21,235 nucleotides of DNA, taken from positions 1 to 21,235 of the forward strand of contig DAOUUS010000003.1 in the NCBI GenBank assembly GCA_030668065.1, written 5' to 3'. Both the position numbers and the translations under genes were made by a program. Below the pieces are notes generated by a model. The model did not search any database. It was given only the letters and a program-made list of their open reading frames with translations, and had not been told where the DNA came from. Of this stretch, positions 1-7,324 are shown piece by piece (the stretch's first letter is position 1; every line of letters begins with the position of its first letter). This DNA is from Candidatus Methanophagales archaeon (GTDB taxonomy: Archaea > Halobacteriota > Syntropharchaeia > Alkanophagales > Methanospirareceae).

Positions 1-594
1 CGTCTCTTGCTGCACAATTTGTGTCTCCAGGTCTTCACCCGGCCATCCAAGTGCGATACTGACAAACCGCTGTCGTGTGCTCTGTTTCAATTCCTTTAAC
101 ACACTCTGGTAACCGGGATTATAACTCATTACCAGCATAAACTCATCCGGTGCATAAAACATCTTACCTAATTTCAGAACCAGCAAATATCTTCTATGGT
201 CAGCTAAAGGATGTATAACAACGGTAGTATCTTTTCGCGCTTCCACGATTTCATCCAGATACACGATTCCACCTGTTTTTACCGCCATAAGAAGTGGCCC
301 ATCTATCCACTCAACATCGTCTCCTTTAATGATATACCGCCCGGTTAAGTCATTGCCACTCAAATCGTCATGACAGGCAACAGTATAGAGCGGCCGACCT
401 AATTTCCAGGCCATATGCTCAACTAATCTCGTTTTACCGCTACCCGTGGGCCCTTTCAGCATAACCGGCAGTTTATTCTTATAGGCTGCTTCAAATAGCG
501 CAACCTCGCTCCCTTGCGGTAAATAAAACGGCTCTTCTTGTATTTCAAAGCTGCCGTTTTCATATAAACAAGTCGTGTCTGATCTCTCTAACAT
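1..594 (-). CDS. MoxR/CbbQ/NorQ-type AAA+ ATPase, 3' end missing
   Basis: The first 198 residues of an AAA+ ATPase whose C-terminus lies beyond the left edge. Seen: Walker A GPTGSGKT at residues 48-55, Walker B GGIVYLDEI at 108-116, a sensor-1 segment SYNPGYQS at 157-164 and an arginine-finger-like STRQRF at 172-177. The N-terminal PFYLPQGSEVALFEAA resembles CbbQ/NirQ/NorQ/GvpN members. Known of the family: these ATPases act with a von Willebrand factor A partner (CbbO/NorD type) to remodel or activate metalloenzymes such as Rubisco or NO reductase. Inferred: a VWA-domain partner would be expected downstream, off the left edge. The start is the first ATG in the frame. The exact target cannot be deduced here. 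The AAA+ assignment is firm; the CbbQ-like subgroup is likely. Confidence 0.85.
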   Translation of the reverse strand, partial: MLERSDTTCLYENGSFEIQEEPFYLPQGSEVALFEAAYKNKLPVMLKGPTGSGKTRLVEHMAWKLGRPLYTVACHDDLSGNDLTGRYIIKGDDVEWIDGPLLMAVKTGGIVYLDEIVEARKDTTVVIHPLADHRRYLLVLKLGKMFYAPDEFMLVMSYNPGYQSVLKELKQSTRQRFVSIALGWPGEDLETQIVQQET

Positions 595-652
595 TTATAC
601 TTACCTAATTAAGACTGTATTAACGCATAAATATTTACTTTTTGTAGTCCAG

Positions 653-1171
653 TCAACAATCTGCTACTACCTTACGCTCGTACGTCTGAACGAGCATCCC
701 TTTACTTTGCTCCCAGGGCTCGCCCGTCTTGAAAAAATCGAACTTCTCCATTGCTCGCTCGCAGGGTACATTACCTGCTAAGATGTTCACATAATTCGTC
801 TTACACTTATTCGCCTTTGCGAACTCATAGAACTGCTCATACATCGCAGAAGCCACACTCTGATCGCGATATTCCGGGAGAACCGCTTGTTGCTCACCGA
901 AAGCACCTTGCTCTGTTATGGACGCTTTATACACACCTGATAATTTACCATCTATACGGACACCGAAGAAGAAATAACCGGAGTCCATAGTGTTCTTCAC
1001 TTCAGCATCGGTCATCAGCCTCTTATTTCGCCATTCCACTGGATAATCGTATGCTTTAGGCCATACTTCATTATAGAGCGCAGAGATGTCCTTAGCATCC
1101 TCTTTACCCAGCTTTATTGCATGGCGTTTCTCGCCCGTATATTCCTCATCAACAGTACAACAGACGCCCAT
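653..1171 (-). CDS. GNAT family N-acetyltransferase
   Basis: A 172-residue protein with the layout of GNAT acetyltransferases, which move an acetyl group from acetyl-CoA to an amine. Seen: strand-like KLSGVYKASI around 76-85, the acetyl-CoA-binding motif A region LPEYRDQSVASAMYEQF at 98-114, and the motif B region NVPCERAMEKFDFFKTG at 134-150. The pyrophosphate loop is atypical: the usual Q/R-x-x-G-x-G/A is read as R-D-Q-S-V-A, without the glycines, so binding may be altered. The substrate is unknown. It lies on the same strand as the ATPase gene at 1-594 (58-base gap) and is separated from tsr3 by a 229-base spacer holding a repeat element, so it is probably transcribed apart from tsr3. Family call fairly sure, substrate not. 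Confidence 0.75.
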   Translation of the reverse strand: MGVCCTVDEEYTGEKRHAIKLGKEDAKDISALYNEVWPKAYDYPVEWRNKRLMTDAEVKNTMDSGYFFFGVRIDGKLSGVYKASITEQGAFGEQQAVLPEYRDQSVASAMYEQFYEFAKANKCKTNYVNILAGNVPCERAMEKFDFFKTGEPWEQSKGMLVQTYERKVVADC

Positions 1172-1256
1172 AATAATTATGATATACTAACGAGTATTTA
1201 AACTCAACTCTTTTTCGCTTTGTTCTTGTATATACAGTATAACTTCTAACTATTTA

Positions 1257-1395
1257 GGACGCAGGTTCATACGGATTTACGCAGATTTTAGTTTTTCCGC
1301 GTTAATCTGTGTTAATCGGTGTCAACAACCATTTTTAGTTGAATATTATGCTTTCTTGTACTTCAAATCCTATTAATCTGCGATCATCTGCGTCC
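1257..1395. repeat. Dispersed inverted-repeat element, copy A (long form)
   Basis: The left arm starts GGACGCAGGTTCATACGG at 1257. The right arm ends ATCTGCGATCATCTGCGTCC at 1395. The arms are imperfect inverted copies. A second, inner inverted arm, GCGTTAATCTGTGTTAATCG, lies at 1299-1318. The element is made of degenerate units of about 10 bases resembling ACACAGATTA. It shares ACTTCAAATCC and the overall layout with copy B at 4275-4397. It fills most of the gap between the acetyltransferase and tsr3, ending 5 bases from the tsr3 stop codon. It could form a cruciform or RNA hairpin. No coding capacity is evident. Confidence 0.7.
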
Positions 1396-1400
1396 GATTA

Positions 1401-1919
1401 TTATTTTTTCTTGACGCTGTCCATGAACTCACTCTGTAGCGCCACTACTTCGCTACTGTCCTTTGCTCTGGAATACGCACACAACCGCTCCTCATTCAAG
1501 CGCAGAAATTCGTGCCCCCACTTGAATTTGCCCAGTATATGTTGTGATTGCTCCTGCTCACCAAGAACGAACAACGCAGCGGCGAATGCCTCTGCCGAGC
1601 TCAAAATAAAGGGTCTGCCATAGTTAACGGGATTCGCAGCTATTAAATACGGTAAAGCACGTTTTTTTACTTTCAGCTTCTTCAAAGGCTCGTCAAAAGC
1701 TGCTAGTTTATGCCACGAGCAATCAAATACGGTTATGCTGGTTGTGTAGTTTCTATCCGCACGCGAAAGCGCCTTTTCCGCATTAGGCACCAGCAAAAGC
1801 GTCTTATACGGTATCTTTCGCAGCACGTTGACCGATGTTATCAATCCAAAGCGTGCTAATTTCTTCGCTGTGCATTTCTTCGGGTCGCACTGTCCGGCAT
1901 CATATACATACAGTTTCAT
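1401..1919 (-). CDS. tsr3: Tsr3-type ribosome biogenesis protein (rRNA aminocarboxypropyltransferase)
   Basis: A 172-residue archaeal homologue of Tsr3, which transfers the 3-amino-3-carboxypropyl group of S-adenosylmethionine to a hypermodified uridine of small-subunit rRNA (shown for yeast 18S rRNA). Seen: the N-terminal CDPKKCTAKKLARFGL at 11-26, typical of this family, DCSWH at 66-70, AANPVNYGRPF at 94-104, SSAEAFAAALFVLG at 107-120 and FKWGHEFLRLN at 132-142. All are hallmark stretches in order, and the length is normal for archaea. The ATG at 1919 lies 2 bases after the stop of the P-loop ATPase gene (1922), so the two are almost certainly co-transcribed, with an AGGTT-like ribosome site inside the end of that gene. 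The family call is very sure; activity on archaeal 16S rRNA is inferred. Confidence 0.93.
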   Translation of the reverse strand: MKLYVYDAGQCDPKKCTAKKLARFGLITSVNVLRKIPYKTLLLVPNAEKALSRADRNYTTSITVFDCSWHKLAAFDEPLKKLKVKKRALPYLIAANPVNYGRPFILSSAEAFAAALFVLGEQEQSQHILGKFKWGHEFLRLNEERLCAYSRAKDSSEVVALQSEFMDSVKKK

Positions 1920-1921
1920 TT

Positions 1922-2767
1922 TTAAACCTGCATTAACCGCGGAAGTAGCCCCTGTAAACCTTGCACTAGCTTTTCTGACCTAAACGGAGTGACATTTACC
2001 TCTTTTAGGGGCTTTAACAATTCTATTATCTTAGCAGTTGGAAGTTCTTCCTGCGAATATGTTGATGCCGCTATTTGAACCGCCGCCAGATATTTCTGCG
2101 GCTCGAAAGCGGATATCCGACCTGGTTTGATACCAATAACAGCATCTAAATTGTTTAAACCTTTCCATGGCAATGCAATATCGCTATAACTCTCTATTAC
2201 CACACAGTCATGCTGTGCTACCACCTTCTTGTACGCTAACCCAATCGCGAGGTCGTAATACTCTTCTGTTAGTTTATTCAACGTATTTGAATCACGAACG
2301 TGATAGATCTCGGATGCATTTGCACGTAATTGCGCAAGGAGTGTATCGCTACATCTATACATAGCCGGCAAAGCTTCGTTTTCAACCACCAGGTTTCTTG
2401 CACCGTCTTTATACCAGAGCGTGACGCGGTCAATGATAAAACCCGGAATTTGTGACATTGAGTTGATGCGCGGCGGTTCCATCCACAATCGGTGGATAGG
2501 GTTGATACATTCTTCTAGCACCGGGTCGTCCGCAGCGCTAAACTCAGAAGCAGCTTTCAAACGTGTTGCATCTTTTCCATATAGTCTTCCCGGTGATAAA
2601 GCGTCATGCACAACATCAAAATCATACCACACGTTGTTACCCGCTCGGGGCTTAAAGGCACCGGCATTGAACCCTTTTTCTCTTAAGTACGCTAGTAACG
2701 CCAGTGCAAGGGTCGTCTTACCCGCATCCTGCCCTTTCAATCCCACAATCAATATATTGTATGTCAT
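1922..2767 (-). CDS. Predicted P-loop ATPase/GTPase, archaeal, function unknown
   Basis: A 281-residue protein beginning with a nucleotide-binding loop: NILIVGLKGQDAGKTTLALAL at 4-24, with GQDAGKTT at 12-19. This is a short variant Walker A resembling the dethiobiotin synthetase/MobB/CobQ group (G-x-D-x-GKTT). Further conserved-looking stretches are AGAFKPRAGNNVWYD at 35-49, PIHRLWMEPP near 90 and VVIESYSDIALPW near 190, the last possibly a Walker-B-like strand. No membrane segment or signal peptide is seen. Similar predicted ATPases are, from memory, found in methanogens and relatives without known function. Its gene is first in a two-gene unit with tsr3 (2-base gap), which hints at a ribosome or RNA-modification link; this is only inference. 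The ATG start is supported by the P-loop beginning 8 residues later. Confidence 0.8.
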   Translation of the reverse strand: MTYNILIVGLKGQDAGKTTLALALLAYLREKGFNAGAFKPRAGNNVWYDFDVVHDALSPGRLYGKDATRLKAASEFSAADDPVLEECINPIHRLWMEPPRINSMSQIPGFIIDRVTLWYKDGARNLVVENEALPAMYRCSDTLLAQLRANASEIYHVRDSNTLNKLTEEYYDLAIGLAYKKVVAQHDCVVIESYSDIALPWKGLNNLDAVIGIKPGRISAFEPQKYLAAVQIAASTYSQEELPTAKIIELLKPLKEVNVTPFRSEKLVQGLQGLLPRLMQV

Positions 2768-2796
2768 TCTCTACCATCGAAATCGTGCTAACTCTA

Positions 2797-2812
2797 CAAT
2801 CGCTTTTATAAA
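2797..2812 (-). promoter_or_regulatory. TATA-like box for the P-loop ATPase-tsr3 unit
   Basis: On the minus strand the sequence TTTTTTATAAAAGCG lies about 30-45 bases before the ATG at 2767, the position expected for an archaeal TATA box with a short leader. A second A/T-rich stretch (ATATTTAAAT) lies at 2830-2839. Prediction by eye only. Confidence 0.4.
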
Positions 2813-2836
2813 AAATAGGGATTATGCGATTTAAAT

Positions 2837-3160
2837 ATGTCTGTATTTCGAGGGCTGAAGTGCCATGCCGTCAAGATTTGCGATGTTCGTTTCGTAGTTC
2901 TGGAAGACCCGTTATAAACGGACTCCAGGAATAACCAGGGTCGTTTCACATCATGTAATATTTCTTTCTGATACGTCAGACTCCATAAGTTTGAGAGGAA
3001 TGTTAACTAAACTTTTAAACATAGATTACACACCGTAGAAAGCTTGCTATTCTGTCTTTCAAATTGAGCATGTAAATTCCTGTCGAAGCATGGTATGCAA
3101 TCCATTCATTAATACGTGTACCACCTTTTTAACTTTATAGATCAAACTAAAGGGTAGCTG
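2837..3160. other. Intergenic region with traces of a decayed reading frame
   Basis: The gap between the two divergent genes (2768-3233) holds no intact gene. On the plus strand a frame opens with ATG at 2837, reads 26 residues (including LKCHAVKICDVRFVVLEDP), meets a stop at 2915-2917, then continues in the same frame as TDSRNNQGRFTSCNISF to another stop at 2972-2974. The composition is protein-like and faintly recalls the DDE-transposase segment before the catalytic glutamate, but this is too short to name. Nothing recognisable was found from about 3000 to 3160. Confidence 0.25.
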
Positions 3161-3163
3161 ACT

Positions 3164-3176
3164 CCATATAAATCTG
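3164..3176 (+). promoter_or_regulatory. TATA-like box for the 3234-4230 gene pair
   Basis: TCCATATAAATCT lies about 60 bases before the ATG at 3234, leaving room for a leader of roughly 30-35 bases that carries the strong ribosome site AGGAGGG (3221-3227). Called by eye. Confidence 0.45.
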
Positions 3177-3233
3177 CGCTAAGACTCAGTCGAGGAAAAG
3201 GCGGAATTGGCATACATCTAGGAGGGTACATAA

Positions 3234-3794
3234 ATGGAAACGTTCACGGAATTAAAAGCTTTTGGTGATGACCCTTACTATCATGCTAAAAGAGAAGAAA
3301 CGTTACGCAAACTGCAAATCCGTTCAATTGATGCACCCCTAGTGGAACTGATTAACGATTTCGCAAAACTTCCGTATTGCTTTACTTTACAAAGTTGTTA
3401 TGGCCATTTTATCCATAAAGGTCAGCGGAACCCAAAAAATACTGAACCGTTATCTAACTGCGATAAAGATTCGTGTATTGAATACAGAATTGCATATATA
3501 GCCCTGTGTATTCAAAACAATGATCTGGGAAGACAATTACTCTGGAATCTTAAAAGAGTCACAGAAATTGATCCTGAGTATATTCAATTAGGCTGTGCAG
3601 AATGGTTTTGGAAGCGGCAGGTTAATTCCTATGCGTTGCAGGTTGAACCGGAACGATACAAAACAGAAGATCGGTGCCTGCTTAGTATTCAAGAAGCTTT
3701 ATATATCGAAAAAGTAAGAACTCAATATTACGCAGTACTCAAACATTTAGTCTACAACGCGCGCTTAAAATCGGGAGACACGAAAGATGAATAA
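3234..3794 (+). CDS. Conserved hypothetical protein with LPYCFTLQSCYGHF motif
   Basis: A 186-residue soluble protein that I do not recognise by function. Seen: LKAFGDDPYYHAKREETL near the N-terminus, a striking LPYCFTLQSCYGHF at 46-59, and further cysteines at 76, 81, 92, 121 and 148. The segment QSCYGHF faintly recalls the SCSGR core of the wybutosine-synthesis protein Tyw3/Taw3, but the rest does not clearly fit, so I would not name it that. An AGGAGGG ribosome site 6 bases before the ATG fixes the start. The 3' end overlaps the next gene by 8 bases, implying translational coupling and a shared job with a cysteine-rich redox-type partner. No membrane segments are seen. The gene is surely real; its function is unknown. 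Confidence 0.8.
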   Translation: METFTELKAFGDDPYYHAKREETLRKLQIRSIDAPLVELINDFAKLPYCFTLQSCYGHFIHKGQRNPKNTEPLSNCDKDSCIEYRIAYIALCIQNNDLGRQLLWNLKRVTEIDPEYIQLGCAEWFWKRQVNSYALQVEPERYKTEDRCLLSIQEALYIEKVRTQYYAVLKHLVYNARLKSGDTKDE

Positions 3795-4230
3795 AGTTGA
3801 ACGTGCGGTTTCTTGTTTTGAAGAAGGTTTTAGCTGTTCACAAGCATTGCTCTCAACTTACGGTACACAATTCGGTCTAACTCGTGAAATTGCCTTAAAG
3901 GTTTCCGGTGCTTTTGGTGGTGGAATGGGACGCCGAGGAGAAACATGCGGTGCCGTGACCGGTGCATTCATGCTTATAGGATTAAAACTCGGAATGACAA
4001 GCGTTGATGATGCCGCGGCAAAAGAAGAAACTTATAGACTCGTAAACGAGTTTGTGGCGAGATTCAAAGCACGCAATGGCACAATTCTGTGTAAAGAGTT
4101 GCTCGGTTGTGATATAAGCACCTCCGAGGGTATGAGTCTGGCAAACGAGAAGAAACTCTTTGAAACTCGGTGTCCAAAGTTTGTTCGAGATGCAGCAGAG
4201 ATTATCGAACAAAGCTGCTCAATAATCTAA
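3787..4230 (+). CDS. C-GCAxxG-C-C family protein (putative redox protein)
   Basis: A 147-residue member of the C-GCAxxG-C-C family, small cysteine-rich proteins of anaerobes thought to be redox-active or metal-linked but without a proven reaction. Seen: FEEGFSCSQALLSTYG at 11-26, SGAFGGGMGRRGETCGAVTG at 40-59, and cysteines at 10, 17, 54, 102, 108, 129 and 144 in the order expected. The length is typical. The start codon lies inside the end of the preceding gene (8-base overlap), so both are one transcription unit. The stop codon at 4228-4230 is part of an inverted repeat that bounds the following intergenic element and may end transcription. Confidence 0.88.
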   Translation: MNKVERAVSCFEEGFSCSQALLSTYGTQFGLTREIALKVSGAFGGGMGRRGETCGAVTGAFMLIGLKLGMTSVDDAAAKEETYRLVNEFVARFKARNGTILCKELLGCDISTSEGMSLANEKKLFETRCPKFVRDAAEIIEQSCSII

Positions 4231-4456
4231 GGGAACTCCCAGTAAATAGTTTATCCATTTTGATAAATCTCATAGACACCGATTTCACAGATTTACACAG
4301 ACGGTACTGTCCGGATTATTAAGTTTTTACGGGTTGAATCAAAATCAAAAATCAATACACTACTTCAAATCCGTGTTAACGCGTGTGAATCCGTGTCTTA
4401 AAAATCATTGGAAAATGATACCGTTCGGGTAAATTAATATTTGTGAGTTCCCTAAG
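4227..4456. repeat. Long inverted repeat between convergent genes, containing element copy B
   Basis: CTAAGGGAACTC at 4227-4238 is matched in inverted orientation by GAGTTCCCTAAG at 4445-4456 (11 of 12 positions pair). Inside lies repeat copy B at 4275-4397, with left arm GACACCGATTTCACAG and right arm GTGTGAATCCGTGTC, also inverted. The outer pair takes in the stop codon of the gene ending at 4230, and the whole lies between two convergent genes. It may therefore act as a two-way transcription terminator, or be a small mobile element with terminal inverted repeats. I see no flanking target duplication. Confidence 0.6.
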
Positions 4457-4486
4457 ACCCTATTTCCCGTAGCTCAAACAAAATCT

Positions 4487-6406
4487 CTATGCGCTACCGC
4501 CCATCATCTGCTTGAATTCTTCGTAAACTGCCTTTACTTCATCTACCGAAGCTTCATCCTCTAAAGTGGAAAGGTCTCCAAGAGGGTTACCCATTATAAT
4601 TGTCTTTAAAACACGTCTCATTATCTTACCCGACCTCGTCTTGGGCAGCTTTTCCACAAAGTGAATCTCCTGAGGCGTAGCTATGGGCCCTATTTGCTTA
4701 CGAACCTCTTGGATTATCTCCTTTTTCAGCTCATCCGCGGGTTCATAGCCCTCTTTTAAAATTGCAAAGACAATGATATTCTCGCCTTTTATAGGGTCCG
4801 GCGTGCCAATGACCGCCGCTTCCGCTACAAAAGGTGCCTCTACAACAGCACCCTCTATCTCTGCGGTACCCAACCGATGCCCCGCGATTTTTAAGACTTC
4901 ATCGGTCCTACCAAGCAACCAAAAGTAGCCATCCTCGTCCTTTAGCGCATAATCGCCTGTATAAAACAGCCCTTTGAATTTTGACCAGTAGACTTCTTTG
5001 TACCTTTCCGGGTCTTTGTAAAGCCCCATCAACATACCCGGCCATGGTTTTCGTATCGCCAAATGCCCTTTTATACCTGTTTCTACGGGTTTGCCGTCCT
5101 CGTCCACGACCTCAGCATCTATACCGGGTAAAGGCAAGGTTGCAGAGCCCGGTTTAAGTGGCACAAGCTCTATGCCGGGTACAGGCGAAATCATTATCCC
5201 ACCTGTCTCGGTCTGCCACCAGGTATCAACTATCGGGCATCTTTCCCCGCCTATGTGCGTGTAATACCATACCCATACTTCCGGATTGATCACCTCTCCG
5301 ACAGAGCCCAATATTTTTAAGCTGCTTAAGTTAAATCGCTTTACTCGCTCTTCGCCGTAGCGCATGAACATCTTGATTGCCGTTGGAGAGGTATAAAAGA
5401 TTGTGACACCATATTTATCTATTATTTCCCACCATCGGTCAGGATTTGGATAATCCGGTGCTCCTTCATACATGAGTACTGTTGCACCATGAAGTAAAGG
5501 CGCATAAACTATGGATGTATGTCCTGTCACCCAGCCTACATCTGCCGTGCACCAATACACCGATTCATCGGATATGTCAAAGACCCACTTGAAGGTGGCA
5601 TAAATGTAAGCCAAATATCCGCCTGTTGAGTGAACTACTCCTTTAGGTTTTCCTGTGGTTCCGGACGTGTAGAGGATGTATAATGGATGTGAAGATTCCA
5701 GAGGCACTGGTTCTACATAATCATCGGCCTCTTTTATTAAATCGCTATATAGGAGGTCTCTACCCGCCACCATATTTATCTCCTCTTCCGTCCTTTTTAT
5801 CACGACTACTTTTTCTAGGATAGGTGCAATCTTTAGCGCTTCGTCCACTATATCTTTAAGTGGTATGTACTTCCCCCTCCGTATTCCAAAGTCCGCGGCT
5901 ATCAACACCTCTGCCGATGTGTCATTGATTCTATCTGCTAGTGCCTGGCTACTGAACCCGGAAAATACAACTGTATGGATAGCACCTATTCTTGCCGTGG
6001 CGAGCATTGCAATCGTGAGTTCGGGGATCATTGGTAAGTATAAAACCACCCTATCGCCCTTTTTTACGCCGAGGTTCTTCAACATGGACGCGAATTTGTT
6101 CACTTCTCGGTATAGCTGAAAATAACTGAATGCTTTTGTATTCCCTGCTTCATCTTCCCAGTATAAAGCCACTTTGTTCTTATGCCAGGAATATAAATGA
6201 CAGTCTACGCACAGGTAAGAAGCATTGAGCATACCACCAACGAACCATTTGGCAAAAGGCTCTTTCCATTCAAGTACCTTGTCCCATGGTTTAAACCAAT
6301 CCAGCTTTTCGGCTTCTTTCTCCCAGAAACGTTCTATGTTAGCGGTTGCATTACGTTGAAAATCAATATACCCTTTTACCGGATAAAATTTTGCGCTTTT
6401 TTCCAT
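4487..6406 (-). CDS. acs: Acetyl-CoA synthetase, AMP-forming
   Basis: A 639-residue acyl-adenylate-forming enzyme making acetyl-CoA from acetate, ATP and CoA. Seen: ATP loop YTSGTTGKPKG at 246-256, the acetate-pocket elements WVTGH (292-296), SVGE (368-371) and WWQTETGG (396-403) including the tryptophan that limits the pocket to acetate in Salmonella Acs, YTGDYA at 482-487, hinge region GRTDEVLKIAGHRLG at 499-513, and KTRSGK at 589-594 with the catalytic lysine that acetylation controls in bacteria. The length is normal and the pocket points to acetate rather than longer acids. The gene lies on the same strand as, and 171 bases downstream of, an Lrp-type regulator, an arrangement suggesting linked control. 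A TATA-like stretch AACTTATTTATTTAG lies about 30-45 bases upstream. Confidence 0.95.
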   Translation of the reverse strand: MEKSAKFYPVKGYIDFQRNATANIERFWEKEAEKLDWFKPWDKVLEWKEPFAKWFVGGMLNASYLCVDCHLYSWHKNKVALYWEDEAGNTKAFSYFQLYREVNKFASMLKNLGVKKGDRVVLYLPMIPELTIAMLATARIGAIHTVVFSGFSSQALADRINDTSAEVLIAADFGIRRGKYIPLKDIVDEALKIAPILEKVVVIKRTEEEINMVAGRDLLYSDLIKEADDYVEPVPLESSHPLYILYTSGTTGKPKGVVHSTGGYLAYIYATFKWVFDISDESVYWCTADVGWVTGHTSIVYAPLLHGATVLMYEGAPDYPNPDRWWEIIDKYGVTIFYTSPTAIKMFMRYGEERVKRFNLSSLKILGSVGEVINPEVWVWYYTHIGGERCPIVDTWWQTETGGIMISPVPGIELVPLKPGSATLPLPGIDAEVVDEDGKPVETGIKGHLAIRKPWPGMLMGLYKDPERYKEVYWSKFKGLFYTGDYALKDEDGYFWLLGRTDEVLKIAGHRLGTAEIEGAVVEAPFVAEAAVIGTPDPIKGENIIVFAILKEGYEPADELKKEIIQEVRKQIGPIATPQEIHFVEKLPKTRSGKIMRRVLKTIIMGNPLGDLSTLEDEASVDEVKAVYEEFKQMMGGSA

Positions 6407-6577
6407 ATGTTCAACCTTGTAAGATAAATATGTGGATCTAAATAAATAAGTTATGCGTTTTTTGTCAACTCTTGGGCTGTTCTCAATTGTGACATAAATC
6501 TTGAATATCTCTATTGGTCATCTTTCCAGGTCAGTTAAAGTGTATAACGAAACTGAGGGAGGCGTAGTAAAAGAAAG

Positions 6578-7156
6578 TCACCATATTTTACCTTTATAAT
6601 GCCCTATTGCCGGGCAGCCCAGGCACTTGTTCTCTCTGTAATAGGGACAATGACCTGGCTCAATATCCACACTGCACGGGCTTCGCTCGAATTGCCCCCT
6701 ATTCATCGTTACGGGCATAACCACATCTTTTGCGGACGATATAACGATATTAAAATCAATTGATTGTACTCCCGGATGTACACGCAAATGGAAATTCACA
6801 ATAGCTTCCAGAGTCGCCACATTCTCGCTCACAAAGAACAAACACATATTGGTTTTTCCGCTTGTAATAAGCGCGTTTAGAAAGAACGGGCAGTCTTTGA
6901 ACGTGTTAATTATCTTCGCCGAGTTGTTCGCAGTAATATCTACCTTAGCAATGTAAAGCCCGACTTTAGTGAGATTCATACCTGTGATTTCTTCTACAAA
7001 GCCCCTTTCTCTCAGTCGCTTTAACCGCGATGCAACTGAGGGTTGGGACAGTTTTACCTCGTCTCCTATTTCCTTCTGCGAACTCTTCGGGTTATTGAGA
7101 ACAAGCGCAATAATTCTCTTGTCTTTTTCGTCCAGCTTCAGTTTCAAAGCATGCAT
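6578..7156 (-). CDS. Lrp/AsnC family transcriptional regulator with cysteine-rich C-terminal tail
   Basis: A 192-residue archaeal Lrp/AsnC-type regulator. Seen: winged helix-turn-helix at about 10-60 (SSQKEIGDEVKLSQPSVASR at 25-44), then an effector/oligomerisation region with VGLYIAKVDI at 66-75 and HLRVHPGVQSIDF at 123-135. Beyond the usual end at about residue 155 is an extra tail with Cys161, Cys170, Cys178 and Cys181 (C-x8-C-x7-C-x2-C, ending KCLGCPAIGHYKGKIW). This could bind a metal or an Fe-S cluster and make the regulator sense redox or metal state; that is inference. The gene sits upstream of acs on the same strand and divergent from rubrerythrin, so either may be a target. Direct repeats in its own promoter suggest self-regulation. 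Confidence 0.88.
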   Translation of the reverse strand: MHALKLKLDEKDKRIIALVLNNPKSSQKEIGDEVKLSQPSVASRLKRLRERGFVEEITGMNLTKVGLYIAKVDITANNSAKIINTFKDCPFFLNALITSGKTNMCLFFVSENVATLEAIVNFHLRVHPGVQSIDFNIVISSAKDVVMPVTMNRGQFERSPCSVDIEPGHCPYYRENKCLGCPAIGHYKGKIW

Positions 7157-7184
7157 TTTTTACTTCACTTCTTCTCCTATACTT

Positions 7185-7229
7185 ACAATAGTCCTATACC
7201 GGTTGACAATATCCCACAATTATCCTATA
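7185..7229. promoter_or_regulatory. Direct repeats, putative operator for the Lrp-type regulator
   Basis: ACAATAGTCCTATA at 7185-7198 and ACAATTATCCTATA at 7216-7229 agree at 12 of 14 positions and start 31 bases apart, about three helix turns. A third partial copy, TCCTATA, lies at 7175-7181. They sit between the regulator start (7156) and its likely TATA box (about 7230-7238, minus strand CTTATATGC). This placement suits repression of the regulator gene and perhaps control of the divergent rubrerythrin promoter. Binding is inferred. Confidence 0.45.
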
Positions 7230-7275
7230 GCATATAAGTAGATAAACCAAATTCACGATTTTTATTGTGCAATAA

Positions 7276-7289
7276 CAAAGCTTATAAGG
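7276..7289 (+). promoter_or_regulatory. TATA-like box for rubrerythrin
   Basis: AAAGCTTATAAGGC lies about 40 bases before the ATG at 7325. A GAGGTGT ribosome site follows at 7314-7320. Called by eye. Confidence 0.45.
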
Positions 7290-7324
7290 CTAAACGTGTT
7301 ATCTGTTCGTTATGAGGTGTAAAA

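Noticed and set aside
1257..1395. CRISPR array or tRNA-like structure
   Set aside because: The units are only about 10 bases, degenerate and inverted, without regular spacers. No T-loop or acceptor-stem pairing suggests a tRNA.
2837..2974. Possible transposase remnant
   Set aside because: The likeness to a DDE transposase is faint and covers fewer than 45 residues. No terminal repeats or target duplication were found, so I list it only as decayed coding-like sequence.
3234..3794. Naming the 186-residue protein as Tyw3/Taw3
   Set aside because: Only the QSCYGHF stretch is reminiscent of the SCSGR core; other Tyw3 motifs are not evident.
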